A DNA stretch of 64,000 nt from Arsenophonus endosymbiont of Aleurodicus dispersus (GTDB taxonomy: Bacteria > Pseudomonadota > Gammaproteobacteria > Enterobacterales > Enterobacteriaceae), in the NCBI RefSeq assembly GCF_900343015.1, contig NZ_LR025108.1:310001-374000 (forward strand). Direction: 5' to 3'. Made by a program: the position numbers and the translations under genes. The stretch's first letter is position 1. Each line of letters opens with the position of its first letter. Shown in pieces: positions 19,789 to 32,891 of the stretch. Under the pieces are notes generated by a model that worked only from the letters and a program-made list of their open reading frames with translations, made no database searches and was not told the DNA's origin.

Positions 19789-21589
19789 TTATATAATGCC
19801 AAGTTATTTTAATTAAGATCAACAAATAGTATTTTACTACTCAATAAGGTAGTAAGTAACTATTTACCCAGATTAATGAAGTAAATTCTAACAACTAGTT
19901 TAATCACCTTAATTTTGTTAATGAACAAGTTCTAGTTTTGTACCTAAAATCTATTGAAGCATGGTAATATAAACCAATACAGAACTATAGATTACATCAA
20001 AAGAATATTAACTTACTCTAATTTCATTATGGCATGTAAAAAACGTAATCGCTGAAAATAATAGCTATTTATATTAATTGGGTAGAAAATAATATACAGT
20101 AGAATAATATTATTATCATTACTAATAGCTACATATGCTATATAAAGGAGTTTTTAAAAAAATAAAATAAACAAAACAAATTTTAGCGTAAGTGTAGATA
20201 TATTATGAAATAACATGCATTCATACATAAACTTAAGACGACTTATTCCTAGATGAATAATAAAATATAACAGACTAATCTTATTTCTAATTTTATTACT
20301 ACTTATTATCAAACAACTAGACTCAGATTTGACATAACTTTTCCTTTTTAGCCTATTTTACCGCTAAATAAGTCTACTTAAGCTATACTTTATACTTAAA
20401 CGCTAGGGTGTTATGTTTATGCCCATTGAAATAAACAAAAATATCCCAGTCACGCTAATTAATATTCCACATTAACACCATCATAAAGTAGAAATTCTGC
20501 CACCTCCACCGTAAGCAACAGCATTACATATCTGTCTGGAACTATATGGACAACATAGATCATTTCCTGATATTATATGTAAGTGTGCTGAGCAATATTT
20601 AAAATTAACTACGTCCCTTTGTTACTTCAGATGTTTTGTAGCATGATAATAAATTTACTACTGGTTTCGGCCACTTCTGGAATTTCTCGATAACATTGCT
20701 AGACGATGAATTATCTAACTATACCATAGCGCCGATTGATACCTAAATTATTTTTATTTACAAACAAACAGCCTTATTATATTAAATATTTTATTAACTA
20801 AAATTAACAAAAGTTTTATAAATAACTTTGATGAATAAAATATTTCCGTATACTTACTTGTTACTGCTTTAACTAAATTATTAGAATTAGATAATAGAAA
20901 AAAACAGTATTTTAGCTATTTATTAAATAAAATAGTAAACAAAAAAATTAAAATCAGTAATTAAGAATATAAAATTACCTAATTATTTATCTTAAATAAA
21001 GTATTAATTATAATATCAAATTAACAATCTAGCTCCATTACCATATTTCTTGATCATAATTATTTTATTTTTTAATAAAATTAAAACCATAAATTAGAAT
21101 TCAATTAACAATAAATATATAATTTTTATTATTAACTTAATGTTATTGGTTATGCTCAATTAATTTAATATTTTATTTCTCAACGATTAACTGATTATTT
21201 AGTATAAATGATTAAAATCCATCAAACTAAATAACTAAAATTTTATGCCGTTACATTAATACTTTTGATTATATCTGGTACTTTAACTAAAAAGTTGATT
21301 AACTAAAATAATTACAATATATCAGCAATAACTGCATAGCTTATCCTGTAACTATATTTAAGTGCTTCTGTATCAATACGAATACCTATTGAAGAGATTT
21401 AAAATTAATTCTACAATATATGATTACAAATAATAATACCAGTATATAATAGGTCATAAACTAAATATACTTAATAAAAAAAATAATTATAATTTATCAC
21501 ATTTAAAATATAATCGTTAAAAACAAATAATAATTTAAAATACTATTTTAAAATAGTTGAAGATTATCAGATATATAATTTATATAATC
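19789..21589. other. Decayed region of about 1.8 kb between pdxB and asnC remnant
   Basis: The longest gap in the window without an assignable remnant. A less AT-rich patch near 20400-20760 has short open stretches on both strands, such as FWNFSITLLDDELSNYTIAP on the plus strand, that look like old coding sequence, but I could not match them. No tRNA or strong hairpin seen. Confidence 0.4.
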
Positions 21590-21715
21590 ATATAATTAAT
21601 ACACGAGTAAGAAATACATGGATCGCCTACACTAAAATATCTAAATTTTTTGATTTAAGTACTAGTACAATACATATCCGTGTCAAAAAATGAAATAAGC
21701 TAATATTATTATCGT
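21590..21715 (+). pseudogene. asnC: asnC remnant (Lrp/AsnC family regulator)
   Basis: Upstream of mioC as in E. coli. The plus strand reads NTRVRNTWIAYTKISKFFDL then STSTIHIRVKK, stop, NKLILL, matching the AsnC helix-turn-helix NARTAYAELAKQFGV then SPGTIHVRVEKMKQAGII. The ligand-binding RAM domain is not readable. The regulator is certainly dead. Confidence 0.78.
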
Positions 21716-21945
21716 AACAAGTTTAAATATTAATATGTCGCTCCTTCGAGGATTTATAATATTTTCTGTATTAATAATATACAGAACTTAATAAAATATA
21801 ATCTATTTAAATCTTCATCTATTTTAAAAATACAATAAGGCATACTATCAATTCATAAAAAATAGAATAACTGTATTATCTACAGATAAATACCAACTAA
21901 TTAACGGCATATAATATATATTGTTATTACACAATGGAGTTCATA

Positions 21946-22398
21946 ATGAAAAAAGTAACACTGATCACAGGTAGCACTATGGGCAAAGCTGAATATATTG
22001 CTGAGCATATAGTTGATATATTAGAAAAATACAACTTTAACACTACAGTCACATACGGTCCATCGTTAAAAGATCTACCAATAAAGGGTGTTTGGTTAAT
22101 TGTATGCTCTACCCATGGAGCTGGCGAATTACCTAAAAATATACAACCTCTAGCAAAAGAAATAAGTGAAAAAAAACCTGATCTTAGTCAGGTTAATTAT
22201 GGTGCTATTGGGATAGGTAGCAAGGAATATGATACTTTTTGTGGTGCAATCCATAAATTAGATCAACTACTAAAGAATCATCATGCAAAACGTATAGGAG
22301 AACCATTAGAGATTAATATTTTAGAACATGAAGTACCAGAAGATTTGGCAGAAATTTGGATTGAAAAGTGGAAAGATAATATTATCAATTTAGCTTAA
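21946..22398 (+). CDS. mioC: Flavodoxin-like protein MioC
   Basis: FMN-binding flavodoxin-family protein; in E. coli it supports biotin synthase in vitro and its transcription runs into oriC. 150 residues (E. coli 147). The phosphate-binding loop STMGKAEY lies at 10-17, with CSTHGAGELP and IGIGSKEYDTFCGA for the isoalloxazine loops. ATG 21934 is in frame, but ATG 21946 has GGAG six bases upstream and matches the homologous start. It is followed by oriC and mnmG, the E. coli order and direction. Confidence 0.95.
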   Translation: MKKVTLITGSTMGKAEYIAEHIVDILEKYNFNTTVTYGPSLKDLPIKGVWLIVCSTHGAGELPKNIQPLAKEISEKKPDLSQVNYGAIGIGSKEYDTFCGAIHKLDQLLKNHHAKRIGEPLEINILEHEVPEDLAEIWIEKWKDNIINLA

Positions 22399-22444
22399 TA
22401 AAAACTAAATAAATATAGTTATTTATAGTATAAGCTTTAATCTC

Positions 22445-22625
22445 AAATATAGTTGTGTGTAACTATGTTAATACCAGCTTATACGTAGTAGGATTACTTA
22501 TCATACAGAGCTAAAGATAATAGCTAATAGTATAATATTCTTATGGTATTTAAGCTTATCCACATAATATCGAGATCTAAATAAAAGATCTTATTTAGAT
22601 TAATCTAATAATAGTTTAGTCTCTA
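22445..22625 (+). other. oriC: Chromosomal replication origin oriC (partly eroded)
   Basis: Located between mioC and mnmG like E. coli oriC and recognisably collinear with it, read from the mioC side. AGTTGTGTGTAAC at 22451-22463 corresponds to E. coli AGTTGTGTATAAC (R2 box, one base off at 22454-22462). CCAGCTTATACG at 22474-22485 is identical to the E. coli core. TTATCCACA at 22556-22564 is a perfect R1 box. It is followed by GAGATCTAAATAAA and AAGATCTTATTT (22572-22596), corresponding to the GATCT 13-mers of the unwinding element. Only two GATC sites remain (22574 and 22587), against eleven in E. coli. R4 and several weak boxes are not visible. dnaA itself is dead. Confidence 0.85.
22556..22564 (+). 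promoter_or_regulatory. Perfect DnaA box (R1) in oriC
   Basis: TTATCCACA, the consensus high-affinity DnaA site, at the R1 position next to the AT-rich unwinding element. Confidence 0.85.
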
Positions 22626-22768
22626 CTTATAAAAGATATCATAATTCTTATTTCATAAGAAATGATGAACTTTAAAATTTCTAAAAATTCAAGATTATGT
22701 AATTTATTTATTATAAATACTTAAGGAACATTTATTTATAAATTCATATTTAACACTAAGGGATATAC

Positions 22769-24661
22769 ATGTTTTACCCAGAAAAATTTGATGTAATTAT
22801 AATTGGTGGAGGTCACGCTGGTACTGAAGCAGCTATGGCTGCTGCTCGTATGGGACGTAAAACTTTACTTCTAACTCATAATATTGATACGTTGGGTCAA
22901 ATGTCATGTAATCCAGCTATTGGTGGAATAGGTAAAGGACATCTAGTTAAAGAAATTGATGCTTTAGGTGGTATTATGGCTATAGCAACAGATAAAGCAG
23001 GGTTTCAATTTAAAAAGCTTAATGCAAGTAAAGGTCCCGCAGTACAAGCAACCAGAGCTCAAACTGATCGAATACTTTATAAGCAAGCAATTAGGATCGC
23101 ACTAGAAAATCAAAATAATCTAATGATTTTTCAACAAGTAGTTGAAGACCTAATTGTAAAAAACAATCAAGTCATTGGCGTGATAACAAAAATAGGATTA
23201 AAATTTCTGGCGAAATCAGTTGTACTGACTGTAGGCACCTTCCTTAACGGTAAGATCCACATAGGATTAGAAAATTATAGCGGAGGCAGAGCAGGTGATC
23301 CGCCATCTATTAGCCTATCGCATAGGTTAAGAGAATTACCTTTACGAGTAGATCGATTTAAAACAGGCACACCCCCTAGAATAGATGCAAGAACTATAGA
23401 TTTTTCTAAATTAGCATCACAATTAGGGGATAATCCTACACCTATTTTCTCTTTTATTGGATCTGTCGAGCAACACCCACAGCAATTACCTTGCTATATG
23501 ACTTATACTAATGAAAAAACACATCAAGTTATCCTAGATAACTTAGATCGTAGTCCTATGTATGCAGGTATAATTAAAGGAATAGGTCCCCGCTACTGTC
23601 CTTCCATTGAAGATAAAGTTATGCGGTTTGCTGATCGTTCTACACATCAAATTTTCCTTGAGCCAGAAGGGTTAACCAGTAATGAAATTTATCCTAATGG
23701 AATTTCTACTAGCTTACCTTTTGATGTTCAGATGCAAATTGTAAATTCTATGAAAGGTCTAGAAAATGCTTTTATTATTCGACCTGGATATGCGATTGAA
23801 TACGATTTTTTTGACCCTCGAGGGTTAAAACCAACTTTAGAAAGTAAATATATAAAAGGGCTATTTTTTGCTGGTCAGATTAATGGAACAACAGGTTATG
23901 AAGAAGCCGGAGCTCAAGGATTACTAGCTGGACTTAACGCAGCCCGTCTTGCTTTTGAGCAAGATGGATGGGTTCCTCGTCGTGATCAAGCCTACATTGG
24001 TGTTTTAGTTGACGATCTTTGTACTTTAGGTACTCAAGAGCCATATAGAATGTTTACTTCACGAGCTGAATATCGCCTTATGCTTCGTGAAGATAACGCA
24101 GATCTTCGTTTAACTGAAAAAGGGTACGAACTTGGTTTAATAGATGAAAATCGCTGGCAAAAATTTTGTCGTAAAGTTGAATTAATTGAACAAGAACGTC
24201 AACGACTACGTAATCTTTGGTTATATCCTAATTCAAATAAAGTTACTGATCTTAATAAATTCTTAAATGTTCCGCTTTCAAAAAAAGCAAATGGCGAAGA
24301 TTTACTTCGCCGTCCTGAAATAAGTTATAAATTACTTACTTCTTTAAACTATTTTTCTTCTACTATTGATGATCCTCAAGTTACAAGTCAAGTTGAAATT
24401 CAAATAAAGTATGAAGGTTATTTCACTCGTCAACAAAAAGAAATAGAAATTAAGCTTCTTAATGAAGATACGGAATTATCAATCAATTTAGATTACAAGC
24501 AAATAACAGGTCTTTCTAATGAGGTTATTACTAAGCTCAGTGATTATAAACCTAGTTCTATTGGTCAAGCATCTCGTATATTCGGTATTACTCCAGCAGC
24601 AATATCAATATTATTAGTATGGTTAAAAAAGAAAGGTTTATTACGTCGGCAGAGTTCTTAA
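22769..24661 (+). CDS. mnmG: tRNA uridine-5-carboxymethylaminomethyl synthesis enzyme MnmG (GidA)
   Basis: FAD-dependent partner of MnmE in installing the cmnm5/nm5 group on wobble uridine 34 of tRNAs reading NNA/NNG codons. 630 residues (E. coli 629). Dinucleotide-binding motif [17 protein letters not shown] at 13-29, then [20 protein letters not shown], and [17 protein letters not shown] near residue 375. The C-terminal helical domain is complete, ending [20 protein letters not shown] lies about 7 bases before ATG 22769. MnmE is intact at 37.4 kb and IscS at 47.5 kb, so the wobble-uridine modification group is kept. Confidence 0.97.
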   Translation: MFYPEKFDVIIIGGGHAGTEAAMAAARMGRKTLLLTHNIDTLGQMSCNPAIGGIGKGHLVKEIDALGGIMAIATDKAGFQFKKLNASKGPAVQATRAQTDRILYKQAIRIALENQNNLMIFQQVVEDLIVKNNQVIGVITKIGLKFLAKSVVLTVGTFLNGKIHIGLENYSGGRAGDPPSISLSHRLRELPLRVDRFKTGTPPRIDARTIDFSKLASQLGDNPTPIFSFIGSVEQHPQQLPCYMTYTNEKTHQVILDNLDRSPMYAGIIKGIGPRYCPSIEDKVMRFADRSTHQIFLEPEGLTSNEIYPNGISTSLPFDVQMQIVNSMKGLENAFIIRPGYAIEYDFFDPRGLKPTLESKYIKGLFFAGQINGTTGYEEAGAQGLLAGLNAARLAFEQDGWVPRRDQAYIGVLVDDLCTLGTQEPYRMFTSRAEYRLMLREDNADLRLTEKGYELGLIDENRWQKFCRKVELIEQERQRLRNLWLYPNSNKVTDLNKFLNVPLSKKANGEDLLRRPEISYKLLTSLNYFSSTIDDPQVTSQVEIQIKYEGYFTRQQKEIEIKLLNEDTELSINLDYKQITGLSNEVITKLSDYKPSSIGQASRIFGITPAAISILLVWLKKKGLLRRQSS

Positions 24662-24830
24662 AATGAGCTTAATCATTTATTTTAAATCTTTATTAGATAA
24701 AACAAATATTATTTTTACCAATTAGCAAATACAACAACTCATTACCTATATTAATTTGTTAAATAAATAGAATAAAAAATAAAATTTAACATCCGTTAAA
24801 TTAACTGAACAAATAGTTATTTATTATTAG
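24662..24830 (+). pseudogene. rsmG: rsmG remnant (16S rRNA m7G527 methyltransferase)
   Basis: Immediately after mnmG, as in E. coli gidA-gidB. Reads LIIYFKSLLDKTNIIFTN, stop, QIQQLITYINLLNK, NLTSVK, EQIV, matching E. coli LSLLLKDAGISLTD, KNQLIAYVNMLHK, NLTSVR, NEMLV. No SAM-binding region is readable. Confidence 0.75.
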
Positions 24831-25535
24831 ACAGTTTGGGGAAAATAAGTTAGATTTTTTTGATAAAAATAATATTAATTGATGCTTTAAAATGATGCTT
24901 AAAAATATAGATACTATCCCCAAAATTTTGAATAGTACAAATAGGTAAAAAAAAATTATGGCATCATCAGCAGAATATTTGTACAGTATATGATTTCATA
25001 GTGTTAAATTCTTCTGAAGCAGAAAAAAGGATAATTTTGCGTAAAATTTAAGATCAACTTTTATATTAAACTAAATAAAATTATTTAGTTAAATTTACCT
25101 GGCTTTAATAAACAGCGATGTTGAGAAATTTGAGGTTTAAATTAATATTGTTTTTAAATAAAACAATGACTATTGTATACCAATTAAATAATTTAAATTT
25201 TAAAATTATGTAATAATATAAGAGTTACGTCTTTATCCCTATACAAGAGTAAAGTTTTATTATAATTGTTACTCTTTTAGTTAATAGTGTTTGTAATCTT
25301 CAGTGTATCTTTATTTATACATAAAAAAGTAAAGGGCTTGTCGGCTTTTGCTGGTGAATTAGTCTGTTGATTATATAACGCTTTATGTTGTTAATGTATT
25401 AACACATTATAGTGAAAAAAATAATACTATTTACATTACATTAGTTTTTACTATTGGTTAGGAAGTAAAAGTTATTATAACAATAACTGTGTTAGCAAAG
25501 GGAAAAAGGGTACAAGATATTATGTATGCATCAGG
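24831..25535. other. Gap where rsmG 3' end and atpIBEFH should be
   Basis: By gene order, the end of rsmG and the first five ATP synthase genes belonged here. I could not identify any of them; only scattered short open stretches remain. Confidence 0.45.
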
Positions 25536-25918
25536 AGAAGTATTTACTCATGGAATTTATATAGTACATTTAAATAATCTTCAGTTGGACCTGCGTACCT
25601 TTAATGTTATTTCAATCATATATGTACAATTTTTTTTAGAATCTAACTTATTTAATGCCGGTGTTCATGAATATCAGTATCACAGGTAGTTCTGCTTAAA
25701 CTAATCTTATCAAAAAATTATCAGTTGGTATTCATACTATGTTAGCACAGTATCGTGAGTTAGCTGCATTTTCGCAATTTGCATCTTATTTAGATGAAGC
25801 TACACAGCTTAATTATGGGCAGTAAATGATAGAATTGTTGAAACAGAAACAATATGCCCCAATATAAGTTGTACAGCAGGCGTTATCTTTATTTGTTGTA
25901 TCGCTTATAGGAGGTTGA
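25536..25918 (+). pseudogene. atpA: atpA 3' remnant (F1 ATP synthase alpha subunit)
   Basis: Readable pieces match the C-terminal third of AtpA: EVFTHGIYIVHLNNLQ, weakly like EAFPGDVFYLHSRLLE; FNVISI and FFLESNLFNAG (E. coli [20 protein letters not shown]); [31 protein letters not shown] and IELLKQKQYAP (E. coli [31 protein letters not shown] and TELLKQKQYAP). Several frameshifts and stops. The open stretch from 25489 to 25689 is part of this remnant. atpG and atpD are missing downstream. Confidence 0.88.
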
Positions 25919-25919
25919 T

Positions 25920-25995
25920 ATGTCTGCAATTACATTACATATTATCTAGTTGTTGTATATGCTGAAAATAGGAAGTAAGGTTTTTTTTTGAACGA
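25920..25995 (+). pseudogene. atpC: atpC 5' remnant (ATP synthase epsilon subunit)
   Basis: A perfect AGGAGG is followed by ATG at 25920 and SAITLHI, then after a frame change VVYAENRK, stop, G; compare E. coli AMTYHLDVVSAEQQMFSG. It abuts the atpA remnant, so atpG and atpD have been deleted between them. Confidence 0.65.
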
Positions 25996-26061
25996 AATAT
26001 ATATTAATTTATTCAACAAATATGGTTATTTTTACCTGACTGATGGAGTTATTAGGGTTTG

Positions 26062-27080
26062 ATGTCTATAAAATCAAAAAATCTTGTGATACGCTAGGTG
26101 GGTAGAGGTGCATGTATTATGACTTACCAAAAGTTTTATATCCACTAGCAGGTAACCAAATTATACAGCATGTTATCGATACATTATTATCACTTGGAAC
26201 AACTAATATTAATTTGGTCTATGGTAATGGTGTAGATTTAATAAAATTAGCTTTAGTTAATCAACCTGTTAATTGGATTTTACAATCAGAACAGTTAGGA
26301 ACAGGGCATGCCAGCAAGCCGCCCCTTATTTTGATAAGAATTAAAATATCTTAATGCTTTATTGTGATTATCCACTGATTACAAAATAAACACTTCAACA
26401 ATTAATAGAAGCTAAGCCTAACGTAGGGTTGTCAATTATTAATAAGCCGTCAGGTGCATTATTAATTAAAAAGGTAACGTTGAGCAAAAATATACAACGT
26501 AAAATAAAGTAAAAATTAATACTGGGATATTAGTTGCTAATTGCTTTTATTTAAAGCTATGGCTTAAAAAGCTTAATAATAATGCTTACAGTGCTTGAAA
26601 GTATTTATCAAAAAGAACAGGCAAAGATATTATTAGTGGTACATTAAAGCATGGTCTGAATGTAATTATCGATACTAATGTTCTTCTCAAAGAAGAAGTA
26701 AATGTTGTACTTGGTAACAATGTACATATTGATGTATATTTTAAAATTGTACGATAGATGATAATTAAATTATTAGTGCTTATTCAGTTATAGAGAAATT
26801 AAAATTATCTACGGCTTAGGCGCTCGTTTATGTTCAGGAACTAGACTGGCATATAAAGTAAATATTAGTAATTTTTTTGAATTTTAAAACGCAGTTTTAG
26901 GTGGTGGTGCTAAAGCTGGGCATTTAAGTTACTTAGGTGATGCCTAAATGGGTAGGTATATTAATATGGGTGCTATAACTACGATTACTAATAATGTTGA
27001 GTAAAATGAACTTGTTATTAGTCGTATTAAACAGCAGCATATTTAAAATTGGAAACTTACAATAAAGAAAAATAATTGTA
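26062..27080 (+). pseudogene. glmU: glmU remnant (UDP-N-acetylglucosamine synthesis)
   Basis: GlmU makes GlcNAc-1-phosphate and UDP-GlcNAc, precursor of peptidoglycan and lipid A. MSIKSKNLVIR, stop, VGRGACMYYDLPKVLYPLAG matches the nucleotidyltransferase start; QHVIDTLLSL, LQSEQLGTGHA and further pieces follow. The hexapeptide domain survives as NVVLGNNVHIDV, GGGAKAGHLSYLGDA and GRYINMGAITTITNN. More than ten stops or frameshifts. The open stretch 26112-26354 is only a fragment. Confidence 0.9.
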
Positions 27081-27217
27081 AAATAAATAGTGACGATTAA
27101 TAATTGATATTATCAATAATAAACCAATGTATTTGGAATAGTACCATTGATTATATTAATTAGGTTACTACAACATAAAAGCAGTATGCTACTTCCTATA
27201 TTTTATAATAAAAATTT

Positions 27218-28497
27218 ATGTGTGTAATTATTGGTGGAGTAGCATATGATATAGCTTAAATTATTAAGAGCTTAGTCGAACGCGGTTATGACTATGCAGG
27301 TTTTGCTGTAGTTGATGATAAATAAACTCTAACAGGATTCAGTGAAATTAGTAAAGTTCAGATGCTGAAAAAGTAGAAAAACATGCTGGAATTGGTAGCA
27401 CAGGTATTGCGCATACTAGTTGGGCTACTCATCGCCAAGTAAAAAATACCCATCCTCATAATCAGATAATTGAAAGTGATCAAGAATTTTGTGAATAACT
27501 TAAACACAAAAATATTTTTTTACTTCCAAAACTGATACCGAAGTTAGAGTTTATTTAATACATTGTAAATTATAAAAAGGTTGCATGCAGCCCGCGTAGC
27601 TGTGTGTTCTGGTTATAGAGTTAGGTGTTAAAATTTTTTATCTGATCTATCAATGAGCACTTTTACTGGTCACACGTTACTTTATCTATTTAGATGAAGG
27701 TAATATTGCTAAAGTAACTGGTCTAACAGTTTGTATTTTTAATCAACAAGGTTCATAAGTTGAACGATAACTAATATAATCCAATGTTCAGTATGAACTT
27801 GGTTATATATTAACAGCCTTTAGCAATAAAAAATACTTTGTAATTGCATATTATAGAGTTTTTAAAAATAAATTATATAAAAAAACTAAAAATACATTAT
27901 CTCAGGCAAAACATATTTAATGTTTTGCTTGTGGATATGTGAAAATTGCTTCTTAATTCAATTATCATAAACCAGTACGGCGAAAAAATAGTTTGTTGAT
28001 CACTATTTATCAATTTGGTAAAACAGCGGAGCTCCATTAAGATTATCAAAAGAGCTTGGTTATCTAACATATTTAGCTATATGTAATATTTTCGGCTCAT
28101 CTTTAGTTTGCTGATCATATTTTACTTGCATTAATAACAATAACTGATACAGAAATTAGCGTAGCATCCATCCACCAAAGAATTTACTACCCAACCCAAT
28201 TAACCGTTTTATTATTAGTTGCTTATTTGAGCTAGTTATATAATAAAAATATTGTTCTTGAGCGAAACATTGTTCAGGCATTACTTACATGCATTCCCTG
28301 CTGGTATTGAGACCATATTATTGCCAGAAAAAATAATTTCCATTTATGCAGAAAATTTTAAAGATAAAATAAAATTTTTATATTCATGCTAAAGCTTATG
28401 CAGCCGGTGAGTTGAAACATGGCCCACTAGCCTTAATTGATTATAATATGCCAGTTGTTCCAAATAATGAATTTTTTTAAAAGCAAAAATTTAATAT
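27218..28497 (+). pseudogene. glmS: glmS remnant (glucosamine-6-phosphate synthase)
   Basis: Follows glmU in the E. coli order. It begins MCVIIGGVAYDIA, stop, then RGYDYAGFAVVDD (E. coli RGYDSAGLAVVDA), with the catalytic Cys2 codon still there. Further pieces are GIAHTSWATHRQV, and at the end [20 protein letters not shown]. Many stops and frameshifts; the last 60 or so codons are gone, with the 3' end of gyrB starting at once on the other strand. Confidence 0.9.
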
Positions 28498-28522
28498 AGA
28501 ACTTTAATTTTATTATTTAAAA

Positions 28523-30949
<2,427 letters not shown>

Positions 30950-31780
30950 CTAATTTCTAATCCTATTATTGAACTTCTATTTTGCTATTTTTTCTACAAA
31001 AAATCCTAATATTTCCATCTAACACTTAACTTACGTCATGGTAATCTAGCTCACAAAGACTTTAACTTGCGTAGTTTTAAGATGTTTAATTAAAAATTAA
31101 CGGCAATTTTTATCTAAATTATAAATAAATTTTATAACATAGATAAGCATCTGTTGCTTATTCTGTCTGGTTGAATATTGATCTTCTGCTAATTTATTTT
31201 AATCTGTACATTAATAATTTTGACTACACTCGTAATAATATATCTTCATAAGCACAGTTTACAGCTATTTTAAATATTTTTTATAATACCTGCCTGCATA
31301 CAATATAACTAGCTCGTAATTCACTTAATAACTTGTTACTTGGTGCTATATTACGTTGCTTTAATAGTAGTTAAATTTTTTACTACTAAATTTAAAAAGA
31401 AAAACTTAGTTATATTTAGGTACATCCTGTAATAATATCAAATAGTCATAATTTATTAATTGAATTGGTAAAATTTTATGCCCATAACTACCATTAATAC
31501 GAACTTTACTTCCACCATGACGATATTTAATTAGACCAAAAATGAATTCCAGCGATTCTTATTTTAAACAAGACGACTATATAAAAAAATTATTTTATCG
31601 ATGAAAAATAATACTTGCTGCTTGAATGCTAAATCTGATATCTAGATAGTTTAAATAATACTTGTTTTTCTGCTGCAATTTTGGCTAATAAAAAAATTGA
31701 AACCAGTTTATAATGGTAGATACAAACTTTATATATGACGAAAGTACTTGGATAAGGATCTGAGAAAGCATTATATAATT
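30950..31780 (-). pseudogene. recF: recF remnant (recombination mediator)
   Basis: Between dnaN and gyrB on the minus strand. Readable pieces are GGSKVRINGSYGHKILPIQL (E. coli GDSKVRIDGTDGHKVAEL, then MPMQL) and LLLKQRNIAPSNKLLSELRA (E. coli [20 protein letters not shown]). Walker motifs are not readable. RecF loads RecA at gaps with RecOR, so that pathway is lost here. Confidence 0.82.
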
Positions 31781-31786
31781 TTAATA

Positions 31787-32887
31787 TTACAATCGCATTG
31801 GCATAACAATATAAGCTGCCGCATTATTATTTACATCTTCGATTTGTATGCTTGAATTTGAATTAGTCAATAGCAAATTAACTTGCTCACATTTTAGTGT
31901 ATTTAATACATCTAGTATATAATTTACATTAAAACTGATTTCTATCATCAGGCTTTGATAATTAACGTCAATAATTTCTTCTGATTCTTCCTGTTCAGGA
32001 TTATTTGCGGTAATTCTAAGTTTATTTTTACTTATATAGAGGCGTACACCACGAAATTTTTCATTTGATAAAATAGATGCTCGGGAAAATGCTTGTTTTA
32101 GTTTATTACAATCCGCAGTCAATGTTTTATCTGGATTTTTTGGTAGAACGCTTCGGTAATCAGGAAAATGACCATCAACTAGTTTTGAGGTAAAAATAAA
32201 ATTACCAACATGAGCTCGAATATTATTACTACCAATCTGCAACTTAAGTGAGTCGTCGCTACTATCCAGTAATCGCATAAATTCTACCACCCCTTTGCGA
32301 GGAACAATCACTGAATGAGTTGGTAAATACTTATTAATATTAAGTGAACAGACCGCTAATCGATGGCCATCAGTAGCGACTGTGCGTAATTCTTGACCTT
32401 CAGTTTCAAATAGCATGCCATTAAGATAATAGCGTACATCTTGATGTGCCATTGAAAATTTGGTAGCCTCAATTAGACGTTTTAATGTAGTTTGAGGTAG
32501 TTCAAATTCAACTTTACTTTTCCAATTATCTAAGTTTGGAAAATCAGCTGCCGGTAGAGTTGAAAGCGAAAAACTGCTACTGCCTGAACGCACTAGTAAA
32601 CGTTCTCCTTCAAAAGTAACTTTGATTTCTAATCCATCAGGTAACCCACGCCAGATATCGTAGAATTTACGGGCAGATACCGTGATTGAACCATCTTCAC
32701 TTGGTTGTGTTAGTATAACTTTAGCTACCATTTCTACTTCTAGATCTGTACCTGTTAATGAAAGTATTTTTTCACTTACTTGTAGTAATAAATTACCTAA
32801 GATTGGTAATCTTGGCCGACCACTAAGGGTGCCACTAACTTGTTGTAGTGGTTTAAGTAATTGTTCACGTTTAATAGTAAATTTCAT
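31787..32887 (-). CDS. dnaN: DNA polymerase III beta sliding clamp
   Basis: Ring-shaped dimer that tethers the replicative polymerase. 366 residues, the E. coli length, starting MKFTIKREQLLKPLQQVSG. The three clamp domains run without gaps: LPILGNLLLQV, then VATDGHRLAVCSL and PRKGVVEFMRLL, then FPDYRSVLPKNPDK. The C-terminus YIVMPMRL forms the partner-binding pocket. It lies 4 bases downstream of the old dnaA stop, so it has lost its upstream cistron but kept the spacing. Confidence 0.97.
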   Translation of the reverse strand: MKFTIKREQLLKPLQQVSGTLSGRPRLPILGNLLLQVSEKILSLTGTDLEVEMVAKVILTQPSEDGSITVSARKFYDIWRGLPDGLEIKVTFEGERLLVRSGSSSFSLSTLPAADFPNLDNWKSKVEFELPQTTLKRLIEATKFSMAHQDVRYYLNGMLFETEGQELRTVATDGHRLAVCSLNINKYLPTHSVIVPRKGVVEFMRLLDSSDDSLKLQIGSNNIRAHVGNFIFTSKLVDGHFPDYRSVLPKNPDKTLTADCNKLKQAFSRASILSNEKFRGVRLYISKNKLRITANNPEQEESEEIIDVNYQSLMIEISFNVNYILDVLNTLKCEQVNLLLTNSNSSIQIEDVNNNAAAYIVMPMRL

Positions 32888-32891
32888 ATTA

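Noticed and set aside
20400-20760. Less AT-rich patch suggesting an old gene
   Set aside because: I compared short translations on both strands with FabB, MnmC, Flk and AsnA from memory and found no match, so no pseudogene is called.
25489-25689. 66-codon open frame
   Set aside because: Its second half is the AtpA segment FFLESNLFNAG, and flanking frames continue AtpA; it is part of the atpA relic.
26112-26354. 80-codon open frame
   Set aside because: N-terminal fragment of the glmU relic, with disruptions on both sides.
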